In this document: positions 38,551 through 47,769 of the stretch, one piece after another
How the letters are laid out: every line of letters starts with the position of its first letter
How positions within the stretch are numbered: position 1 is the first letter of the stretch
Assembly: GCA_026214975.1 (NCBI GenBank)
Contig: JAOBSW010000544.1
Location: forward strand, 62,001-126,000
Reading direction: 5' to 3'
DNA: 64,000 nucleotides
From: Gentiana macrophylla
Lineage: Eukaryota; Streptophyta; Magnoliopsida; Gentianales; Gentianaceae
Translations under genes and position numbers: made by a program
Notes under the pieces: model-generated
What the model was told of the DNA's origin: nothing
Databases searched by the model: none
The model's input: only the letters and a program-made list of their open reading frames with translations

Positions 38551-39464
38551 CCAAGAAATGGTAGATGCAAATATACAAAAACAAAATATAAGGAAAAAAA
38601 TTGTATATAATGAAACTATATGCGCTAGATAACAAATAGTATTATAACATGCAAAATAAAAGAATCTTTAGTGGTTCTCTTTTTCTTTGTAATTATTTAT
38701 TGTTTTTCATCTACAACTTTTCATTTATTATATATCTTGAGGATTTTTTTTAAGATTATAAGGAATTATCGTTGTGCCACAACGAATGACACAACGTACA
38801 TTTATCTGTACTGTTGATCATTATAAGTATAAATTTATCTTGATGAGAACAATCAAGATTAACGATCTGATAGAATGTATTAGATCATTCGGTCAGCGTG
38901 ATGGTTAAAGTTTAAATAACATTACTCTTTTTTAAAAATATGGTTAGGTAATGAATCTTTTTTGTTGTTGAGGAAATAGGTAATGAATACTTATATCCAA
39001 ATTAATCCCGTATCAACTTTTAAAAATTACGAATTCGCCTCTAGGTGTGTATGATAAAATTTTGATGTGAATCTAGATAGGTATCCGATATGAGAAATGC
39101 TTCCGGACATACGTATACATACGTCATAGTCTATAACAATGATGTATTGCATTCTCATTCTGTCTACAGTATTATCACGTGATATTGTAGTTGTAGGGAT
39201 GCCGACCTAAATCATATACCATTGTTGTATTGCACATACATGTTTCAAAAATGTTAGGTTTACACAATTTGATCAAACAACGGACAAAGTTTTATGTTGT
39301 TGCTGTTGTTGTTGGTTTTTTCTGTGTGTGTGCGTAAATTACGTGGCCTGTATCAATTTATATATTTTTGATAGACTTGATGGTATTGATGTATCGTTTT
39401 CCATTTGTTTGTTGGTTATTCCCTACTTTACGAAACAAAAAAATAAATAAATCTGCCAATGTAG
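38252..39464. other. WAK-like intron 1, with (TA)n microsatellite
   Basis: A GTAAGT...GTAG intron of 1.2 kb. It contains a (TA)n tract at about 38484-38545. A self-complementary stretch (CGTTGTGCCACAACG) lies near 38771. Otherwise it is AT-rich with nothing recognised. Confidence 0.75.
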
Positions 39465-40399
39465 GTACTCCATACACCTTTTCAGAAGTAAACAAGTTCA
39501 CGGTCATCGGATGTGATGATTTCGCTCTAATATCAAAAAAGGGGAATTTCACGAGCGGATGCTTGTCTATATGTTCTAAAGCAGAGGATGTGCTCGATGG
39601 AGCATGTTCTGGGATTGGGTGTTGCCAAACATCTATACCCAAGGGTTTGAAGTATTACTTTACTTCGTTGCATAGCTTGAAAAATCATACAGACGTCTTA
39701 TCTTTCGATGTTTGTAGTTATGCGTTTCTTGGAGAGAAAGAAAGCTTTACTTTCCGTGGTGCATCAGATTTCATTGATCCCAACTTCGTAAATAGGATTG
39801 TGGATACGGTTCCTTTAGTTATAGATTGGGTTCTTGGGAATCTCAGCTGTTCGATTGCCCAGAATATAAGCGACTACGCATGCCACTCCAACAGTTCTTG
39901 CGTTGACTCAGATAGCGGGTTTGGAGGTTATCGGTGCAATTGTGATTCAGGCTATGAAGGCAACCCTTACCTTAGTCCTGGCTGCCAAGGTGGGTTAATT
40001 ACTTTATTTAATCTATCTCTATATGTAACACCCTTGTGATCCCATGCTATTCTTTCTTTGTTATGCTTCTTGTGAAACTGATTGCGACATTTACTTAACC
40101 TTGTTTTGGCGTTTGTTCGGCAGACATCGATGAATGTGCAGATCCAAACAATAATGATTGTGAAAAAATATGCATTAATACTCAAGGCAGTTACAATTGT
40201 TCTTGCCCAAAAGGATTTCATGGTGATGGCAAAAAGGATGGAATTGGTTGTATACTTGTATAGCTGAGTCTAAACAATTTCCAGTTAAGTTTTCTTTAGG
40301 TAAGTGTATGTTATACACTCACAAATATGTGTCCATTTTCATGTTTATGTCGTTTAAAAGTATTACCCCCACATAATATAATGGGTCATAATTTTCATT

Positions 40400-40520
40400 G
40401 TCAATATCTTGCATGTTTTGGGATTTGGCTTTTTGGCCTTGATAGTGGGAATAACTGGTTGTATTTTAGTGTTGAAAAGAGAAGGATAAATAAAACAAGA
40501 GAGAAATTTATTACGATATA
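40400..40520 (+). pseudogene. WAK-like transmembrane/juxtamembrane exon, truncated
   Basis: Translation gives a hydrophobic span (LGFGFLALIVGIT in one frame, WLYFSVEKRRINKTREKF in the next), the transmembrane and basic juxtamembrane part that follows the EGF exon in WAK proteins. The frame shift lies at AACTGG (40450-40455), a CTG site where one missing T would restore continuity. The similarity stops right after REKF, at the position where the kinase exon should continue and where copia sequence begins. Confidence 0.7.
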
Positions 40521-40667
40521 TTACGGATATGGAAAATATTGATTTGTGTATTGATTTAGTAAGGATAGTTTTAGTATTTTGTATATTGTAGAAGCCCTAC
40601 TAGGCGTATAAATATTATACTCTTGGATTGATTGAGATATATGAAATAGATTGACCGAAATTTGACA

Positions 40668-40680
40668 TTGTATCGGAGCC
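40668..40680 (+). other. Copia A primer-binding site
   Basis: TTGTATCGGAGCC matches the plant copia initiator-Met primer site TGGTATCAGAGCC apart from two bases, one of them within the CAG. It sits directly after the CA of the 5' LTR remnant. Confidence 0.7.
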
Positions 40681-40822
40681 AATCAAATCCTAATCACCGA
40701 AAAGAAAAACGACGACAGATTCAGGAAGCAAGCAGCGTCTTCTTCCTTCTTCGATCATGGTAGCCACCAGAGAGACCTCTAGTGAGAAAAAGCCTGATGC
40801 TTTTTTTCTTAGCACGAACGAC

Positions 40823-41003
40823 CAAGGACGGAGCCAGGACTTGAACTTGGGGTGGACTAATGGACTATATCCGAGTTAAATCGGGTGAAATTTGAATTAA
40901 GAATATTTTATAGATCAAACTGGAATACACACAGATTTTGTAGGGTAATTTTTTTGTCCGGGTGGGCTTAGCCCCCCTAAATATATACATACCTCCGCCC
41001 TTG
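40823..41003. mobile_element. hAT-type MITE, 181 bp, inside copia A gag
   Basis: Terminal inverted repeats CAAGGACGGAG and CTCCGCCCTTG (one mismatch) are flanked by perfect 8-bp duplications CGAACGAC (40815-40822, 41004-41011). Removing it joins gag residues LSTND and NPGRLITNVQLKG, so the insertion postdates the copia element. Confidence 0.9.
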
Positions 41004-41639
41004 CGAACGACAATCCCGGACGATTGATCACCAATGTTCAACTCAAGGGTCGAATTTCGACGAATGGGCATGAGCTATTCGCAAACTTTACGTCGCGAAA
41101 GCGAAATTTCGGTTTCTTGAAGGCAAGATCAAGAAGCCAACCGATGATGACAAATTGGAAGATTGGTATACCGTTCCTTCCATGTTGCTTTCATGGATCA
41201 TGAACACGATTGAACCGTCAGTTCGAGCGACCTTGTCGTATTTTGATGATGCGAAAAACTCTGTGGAAGTCCTTGAAGCGGCGATTTTACGTGGTTAGCG
41301 GCAAGAAAATTTGTCAATTGAAAATTTGCATTGGTCGAGTGTAAGCAAGCTAAAGATGAAACGATTGCCTCACTATCTTGGAAGGATGAGCCGCATCCAG
41401 GATGGGCAAGGCTAATTGGTGACAACTCCGGCGTGTTCTTGCAATGGATGCAAGTGTGACCTTGCTTGAGAAATTTCAACGAGTCCTTCTTGATGATCGC
41501 CTACATTGGTTTTGATTGGGCAAGACTCGACTTATGCTTCGATCACGGTCTCGTTGCTTGGACGGGATCCCTCCCGATTTGGATCGAGCTTATCAAGCTC
41601 GACTCGAGGAAGAGAGCTTGCGGGTGAAATTTGGACCAA

Positions 41640-43900
41640 CTCCGACCACGGACACTATAGTGTACTCGACGTGTGGTGCGTCTTTTTTTTGACTATTGTT
41701 GATGATTTTTCCTGTTCGGTTTGGATTTATCTATTATTGAATAAAATGAAGGTCGAGTTTTCTTTCATGGATTTTGTTGCGTTAATTTCTCGTTAGTTTG
41801 GGGTTGAAATTAAACGTGTTAAGTAGTGACAATGGCACAAAATTTAAGCCCTTGCTTCCCTATTTTAAGTAAAGAAGGAATTATTTTTGAAACATCATGT
41901 ATTAGTACACCTCAATGAGGCAGGAGGGTAGAATGAAAACACCAAAGCATATCCTTAATGATGCTCGTGCCCTCACGCTTTGACGGACATTTGCCTCTTA
42001 ATTTTGGGGAGTGTATTATGGCGCCGCTTATATTATTAACCGCACACCGAGTAGTGTCTTGAATTATAAAACCCCTTATGAGTCACTCTTTGGCAAAGCC
42101 CCTGACCTCTCCATGCTTCGAATTTTAGGATGTTTGTGTTATGCTCATGGCCATCGCCCCGCCCATAAATTTGCTAGCGTCATAAGTGTGTTTTTCTTGG
42201 GTATTCTTTCGCAAAGAAAGGATGGACTTTAAACGAACTATATACGGAGGAAATTTTTGTGTCCAGAGATGTTAAATTTTTTGAACATGTCTTTCCATTT
42301 TCCTACCCAACCGAAAATCAATCCCTCGTAGTTCCTTACCCTATGATCGATGATGTTGGATTTAGATACGATTCGTTCCTTCTTACGCGGGGTTCTTCAT
42401 TACCGGATCCTCTAGTTGAGGGGATGGATGGGCGAGTGACACCTATGATAGTGAGGAAAATTTCATACCTTCACCACCACCACGACATCCAGGTGAAGGT
42501 ACAGAGGAATTGGGCAGGGGTAAACGACAGAAGATTCCGAGTTCGCATTTTCAAGATTTTGTGGTGCATACATTAATCGTTCAGCAATGTCATCCACGCT
42601 CTACCGCTCCTTCGGTTTCCTCAGGTACTCCATATCCTCTTATGCATTATATTAATTATGATACGTTTTCTGACAAACATCGCAAGTACCTTGCAGCTAT
42701 TACAATGTGTAATCCTCCTAATTCGTTTAAGGAGGCAATGAAACACGCCGGGTGGCGACAGGCCATGTCAGAAGAAATTCGGGCCCTGGAAGATCAGGGT
42801 ACTTGGGACTTGCAACCTCTTCCTCCTGGAAAAAAAGGCATTGGGGAGTAAGTGGGTTTATACCGAGAAATATGACGAGCACGGGACTTTGCAGTGACTC
42901 AAAGCTCGATTAGTAGCTTTTGGCCATCATCACGAGGAGGGCATTGATTACACACAGACCTTCGCCCCTGTGGCGAAAATGGTTACGGTTCGGACTTTTC
43001 TCAGTGTTGTAGTAGTGAAACAGTGGGATATTCACCAAATGGATGTCCATAATGCCTTCTTACATGAGGATTTGGATGAGGAGATCTATATGAAGATACC
43101 TCATGGATTTGAGAAGCCGGGGTCCAATTTGGTTTGCAAGATCGCAAATCGTTGTATGGATTGAAGCAGGCACCACGGTGTTGGTTTGCGAAACTGGCGT
43201 CCGCTTTGCGTGATTATGGCTTTGGTCAATCTTACTCCGACTATTTGCTCTTTACTTTGACTCGTGACGGGATTCAGCTTGCGGTGCTTGTATATGTTGA
43301 CGATATGATCATTGCAGGGAATGACAGAGTGGTGATGACGGTTTTAAATCTTACTTGGGCAAGTGTTTTAAATTGAAAGATCTCAGGGCTCTCAAGTATT
43401 TTATTAGGATCGAGGTTGCTCGTAATGTAGATGGGGTTTTCTTGAATCAGCGCAAATATGCATCGGAGATTATACATGAGGCCGGGTTACTTGGGAGAAA
43501 ACCGGATGACTTTCCCATCGAGCAGAATCATAAGCTCGCACTTGCCACCGGACCTTTGTTGGATGATCCGGCGGCATATCGACGTCTTATTGGACGGCTC
43601 ATCTATCTCGGGGTCATCTGACCCGATCTGGCTTATTCTGTTCATGTCTTATCACAATTCATACAGGCACCACGGATTGAGCATTGTGAGGCTGCTTTGA
43701 AACTAGTTCGCTATTTGATGAAACATCCTGGACATGGTATTTCGCTGCGTTCCGACAGTTCCCTCCTTCTAGAGAGTTGGTGTGACTCTGAGTGGGCTAG
43801 TTGCCGTATTACTCGTCGGTATTTGAGTTGATGGTTCGTGTTTGTTGGTCTTTCCCCTTTCTCCTGGAAGTCCAAGAAAGCAGACGATAGTGTCTTGTTC
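41640..43900 (+). pseudogene. Copia A integrase-RT-RNase H remnants
   Basis: Fragments in different frames: integrase core end (FFLTIVDDFS, 41680-41800); integrase C-terminal part (41996-42240, YGAAYIINRTPSSVLNYK); VSRDVKFFEHVFPF (42260); reverse transcriptase from INYDTFSDKHRKYLA (about 42653) through APVAKMVTVRTFL, DVHNAFLH and YVDDM (about 43297) to KDLRALKYF; RNase H from about 43620. At least ten frame breaks are present. Confidence 0.8.
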
Positions 43901-43931
43901 TTCTCTGTGAGCGAGAATATCGATCTATGGG

Positions 43932-44989
43932 CTTGAGGAGTTTAGGAAATCCAAACAAGATTATAGTACATTTGTAAAAGGATTATATGACACTTTTTGT
44001 AGTTTGTCTTAGTCTATGTTGATGATGTTTTGGTGACAAGTCACGATATGAAAGAGATAAAGCAAGCGAAAGGGTTTCTAAATGACAAATTTGACATTAA
44101 AGATCTAGGTGAACTTAAGTACTTCTTAGAGTGCAGAAGTGGCAAGATCAAAGAAAGGCATTGTATTGTCCCAAAGGAAGTATTGTTTGGAGTTATTGGA
44201 AGAATATGGCTACTTAGATTGTAAACCTAGTCAAGTACCTATGGATGCTACTACAAGTTTACACAGCAAGGATTCTGCACAACTAAAATCAAACAGCTAC
44301 TACAGAAGCTTAGATGGAAAACTATTGTACTTAGGTTTAACAAGACCAGACATTACCTATGCCACACAACAACTCAGCCAATTCCTTGATAAACTCTCGA
44401 GATTCTGACTACAAGCGACATATAAACTTCTCAAATACTTAAAGAAAGCCCTAGACAAGGCATGTTCTTTCCATCAGAAAGCAATTTAGAGCTCAAATGT
44501 TTTGTGGATTCAGATTGGGCCAGATGCAATGATACAAGAAGATCTATCACAGGTTTCTCTGTATTTCTAGGTGGTTCACTCATAAGTTTGAGATCAAAGA
44601 AACAAACTACAACATCTAGAAGTTCATCAGAAGCAGAATACAGGGCCATGGCAATGACATCTTGTGAGCTACAATGGCTCGCATATTTGCTATTAGAATT
44701 TTACATCAAGCAAAACAGGCCTATTCCATTATTTTGTGACAACAAAAGTGCATTATACATAGTAGAGAATCCAGTCTTCCATGAAAGAACTAAACACATT
44801 GAAATAGATTGTCATGTGATTAGAGACATATATCAACAAAGGGCTCCTAAAACCTCTACTTGTTTCAACAGAACTACAACTTGCAGACTTGTTCACTAAA
44901 CCATTAGATAACCACTAGATTTCAAACTCCGTTGAATTCCTATCCCTTAATTAACATCTATCAACCTAAGAATCCAGTTCCATAGGGGG
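43932..44989 (+). pseudogene. 3' part of a second, different copia element (C): RT end and RNase H
   Basis: Begins abruptly at about 43932 with KSKQDYSTFVKG, then VYVDDVLVTSHD (RT catalytic motif), KFDIKDLGELKYFL, GIVLSQRKYCLELLEEYGYL and the RNase H segment FVDSDWARCNDTRRSITGFS, SSSEAEYRAMA and NPVFHERTKHIEIDCHVI. The RNase H piece (44462-44899) is open. The fused element has a different sequence from copia A, so the junction is chimeric. A polypurine tract (ATAGGGGG) at about 44982-44989 precedes its LTR. Confidence 0.85.
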
Positions 44990-45282
44990 TGTTGAAATTC
45001 ATACAAAGATCAAGACAGCAAACTGGATTCCACAAGTACAAGCAACTGATTTCTGAGAGGCAAATGGTCGAACACTTACACACAGAATCGGTTAGGATTT
45101 GATTAAGTTAGTTGCTTTTCTGTTGTAACCGTTTCACATTTGTAGCTCGCTTTGCTCTACTCAGTATATAAGCAAACTAGACAACACATTGTAAGTTCAA
45201 TTGAAGTTTAATCAATAAAATCAAAGTTCTTCTTCTTCTTCTAGTTTTTTCTTCAATTATGAAGAAATTGATCAAGACAAGC
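44990..45282 (+). mobile_element. 3' LTR of copia C (end approximate)
   Basis: Starts TGTTGAAATTC directly after the polypurine tract, has a TATA-type motif (CAGTATATAAGC, about 45159) and a polyadenylation-like AATAAAATC (about 45213), and a CTT repeat. Its right end is lost in, or abuts, the duplicated segment that begins at 45283. Confidence 0.7.
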
Positions 45283-45668
45283 CAATAAATTATGTTCTCT
45301 TTAATTTTTAGAGTTTTGAAATGTCCCAAACAAGATGGGACGGATGGACCAACATTTAAATTTCATGTATCACCTCTGATTTGTACTGCACTTTGGGGTA
45401 CTCAAAGTTCGCCACACTTCGCATCGTTTGCAAGATTTTTAATCATTAATTAATAATGTGTAAGGATCACCATTAACTCACCATCCCGAATCATTATTTG
45501 CATCATAAAGGAAAAATCACCGACCACTCATTTTCAAAGCTAAAAAATGTTCGTTAAATTTAGACTTGCATGCAATGATGGTTAAAACAACGACAATCGT
45601 CCCACCATCCTCATCCTTCTTTAATTTAATTAATGTTCAAGCATTCAAGATAAACTTGAGTGGAAAAA
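45283..45668. repeat. Duplicated 0.39-kb segment, copy 1
   Basis: Nearly identical, in the same orientation, to 52930-53322, from ATAAATTATGTTC through CACTTTGGGGTA, TTCGCATCGTTTGCAAG and CAATGATGGTTAAAAC to AACTTGAGTGGAAAA. The left boundary lies inside the Stowaway MITE that is complete in the other copy, so only the MITE's right end is left here. No ORF. Confidence 0.9.
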
Positions 45669-46165
45669 ATTAATTGGGAAGTATATGAGTTCTTAACATG
45701 GCGAACAATCACGGAGTCGGGAATTAAATTTTCCCAATAAAATATGGAGAAGAAGAAAATATTTTCCCATATGGTGTGGAGAAGAAGAAAACATTTTCCC
45801 AATAAAATAAGAAAAATCAATTAGATTGATTTATCTCTTTAATTATAATTAATTTTGTCAATATCTTATATTGAATATAATTATATTATTACCATAAATC
45901 TATATTTCCAAAATAATTTAATATCTTATATTATTATGGTAATCTTATGAATTAAATTGCACAATCCAAGTGTATCTTTATACCCTAGACGTGACGCCCC
46001 AAATGCAAATTAATTGGCTTCCGGAATACTCTTTAATTAATATAATTTGTATATAATTAATATGTTGTATTTTATTTATTCATAATAAATAAATACCACC
46101 ATATTAATTTACCACTATAACATTTATAGTCTAGAGACAAACTTTCCTTATTTGGTTATCAACTA

Positions 46166-46727
46166 CAGTAAAACCTCTATAAATTAATAATGTTGGAACC
46201 GGGATATTTTATTAATTTAGCGAGATATTATTATATCGATAAATTAATAATTTATTAATTTAAAGAGGTTTTACTTATAACCTTTAAATTTCCAAGTCCA
46301 GTGTACTAGTTTCAATGTATATTAGTTAGAGATGAAAAATAAATTACAAAAACAAGTTCCAAGGCACATTCTATGAATGTACATTCACAAATTATTTGAA
46401 TTTGACAATGCCCCAACTCTTAAGTGCAATGAGGAGATTTAAAGATGAACTCAATATAGATTTGAAGTTCAATAAAAAACAAGTGACTATAGATTCATTT
46501 TTTACTAGATAATCTTAGAATTTGGAATCTTTTAGTACATACATAATTATTAATTTATAGTTTAGTTGGGACCAAATATATATCTGTTTGGGATTTCAAA
46601 AAGTTATTATCTTATTATTTTATCGATTGGGGTCCAATTTTCTTGGTCCCAAGTTGGGATTTGGACAAATTATTAATTTTATCGAGGTTATTAATTTATC
46701 GAGTATTAATTTATACAGGTTTTACTG
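46166..46727. mobile_element. Emigrant-type (pogo/mariner) MITE, 562 bp
   Basis: Ends CAGTAAAACCTCTATAAATT and AATTTATACAGGTTTTACTG are inverted repeats with one mismatch, flanked by TA on both sides. These are the ends known from Emigrant MITEs. A further inverted copy of the terminus (TTATTAATTTAAAGAGGTTTTAC) sits inside at about 46252-46275, suggesting a nested or composite element. No transposase. Confidence 0.85.
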
Positions 46728-47698
46728 TATAACCGCATTTTAATCCGACTCGAAGTTCATATGTGTGTGACCCGATAGGCTTCCGAATATGTTGCCGTAT
46801 ACACAAAGTGTAATTTACTAAAATACTCTTCATGCCTAACGATCACGGGATAACGTCTAGCAACACACCGTGACCCCCAATCATCGGAAGAGTCAAAAGC
46901 AATGACTACTACCTTTCATGTGAAGCAGTTACCGTGTAACTTACAATCCTATCGTTGTAATAATATCCATACGATCGTATTTCGAGTGTCAATACATTAA
47001 CGATCGTATCTTATAATCTGGACATCATGCTCTCTCGGGATAACACATTTACTCCCACTTTGCAAAGATTCTCGAGAGCAAGACATTCCTTATAAGAAGG
47101 CAATTTTGGATATTCGATCCCAATCATAGGATACGCGATTCCCGGACGACCAATCATGTATACTCCGCAAGCTTGATATCATACCCAATCACTACCGCAT
47201 GATCGCCCGTGGCTGGGGAAATCTCAATAGTGTCAAAGAATGACAATCCACACCGTGATGCCATGAAGACTCGGTCAAGGATAATTACACAACCGTCACA
47301 TAGTGTGACACTTAATGTAAGTGGGTCAGTCTAACGTACGCATTCTCTAATACACGTCCACGTCGGTCCAAGTGTCTCCGTACTTGATGGGCGAGATCTA
47401 TCCCTACCTTCATAAGATAGAAGACATCCAATATGTCTTTGAGTGCGATTATACTATCAATGTCTCATTTGACAATACATAAGACTATAGACATTTAAGT
47501 ACCAAACTTGTTATAGTGATTAGAGATCTCATCAACCATAATCACTATCATGGTTTCTCTATCACAGTTTGATACTAGGGACGTTACTATATATGTACAA
47601 CAAATAACATGAAGATAAACAATATATAATAACATAAGTTCTTTTATTAATCATAATAAAGTCATTACATGAACTAAATAGACTGTAAATGACCCGAC

Positions 47699-47738
47699 CC
47701 GGTCGGATCCGGCCCAACCCGGTCGGATCCGGCCCAAC
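47699..47738. repeat. Two tandem 20-bp units
   Basis: CGGTCGGATCCGGCCCAACC occurs twice in a row, then a partial third unit (CGATTGGG). GC-rich in an AT-rich setting. Confidence 0.9.
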
Positions 47739-47769
47739 CCGATTGGGTTTAGGACACCTTTCCAACAGG

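Larger units (their letters stand above)
37747..40299 (+). pseudogene. Wall-associated receptor kinase-like gene, extracellular exons; kinase missing
   Basis: Exon 1 is 37747-38251; ATG at 37774 gives a better signal peptide (MILNLVWLCLWGLTF). Exon 2 is 39465-39989 and exon 3 starts at 40124. Exon 1 has a poly-threonine run encoded by an ACC repeat (37849-37914), then the GUB_WAK galacturonan-binding module (PGCSRQCGNLTVPYPFGIG). Exon 2 has the WAK cysteine-rich region ([20 protein letters not shown]) and a first EGF-like module; exon 3 a calcium-binding EGF ([20 protein letters not shown]). Phases agree at both junctions. Exon 3 stops at TAG 40261-40263 because of an 8-bp insertion (near GTATACTTGTATAG); without it the frame would run to a donor at 40299. 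Intact WAKs bind pectin outside and signal through a cytoplasmic Ser/Thr kinase; that half is absent from this window. As it stands it could only make a secreted protein. Confidence 0.85.
40540..43930 (+). mobile_element. Ty1/copia element A, decayed, truncated in RNase H
   Basis: The 5' LTR remnant (about 40540-40667, with GTATAAATAT TATA motif) ends CA and is followed by a tRNA-Met-type primer-binding site (TTGTATCGGAGCC, 40668-40680; the usual motif has CAG where CGG is read). Gag starts ATG 40757 (MVATRETSSEKKPDAFF) and is interrupted by a hAT MITE. The zinc knuckle and protease are missing: gag (DLDRAYQARLEEESL) jumps near 41640 to integrase (FFLTIVDDFS). Integrase (NRTPSSVLNYKTPYESLFGK), reverse transcriptase ([22 protein letters not shown]) and RNase H (WCDSEWASC) follow in broken frames. 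It ends near 43930 at an AEYRSMG-type motif and no 3' LTR follows. Confidence 0.85.
45669..47769 (-). mobile_element. LTR-like noncoding block (minus-strand orientation)
   Basis: 2.1 kb without ORFs, AT-rich on the left and more balanced on the right. Read on the minus strand it begins TGTTGGAAAGGTGTCC at 47769, a typical LTR start, and abuts copia B RNase H without a visible polypurine tract. It contains a tandem 20-mer (47699-47738) and an Emigrant-type MITE. The other end (a CA on the minus strand, near 45669) is where similarity to the duplicated segment stops. A solo or truncated LTR of another element is the best guess. Confidence 0.45.

Noticed and set aside
38771..38785. Palindrome CGTTGTGCCACAACG in WAK intron 1 as regulatory site
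   Set aside because: A single short palindrome in AT-rich intron sequence without a matching known motif or conservation evidence.
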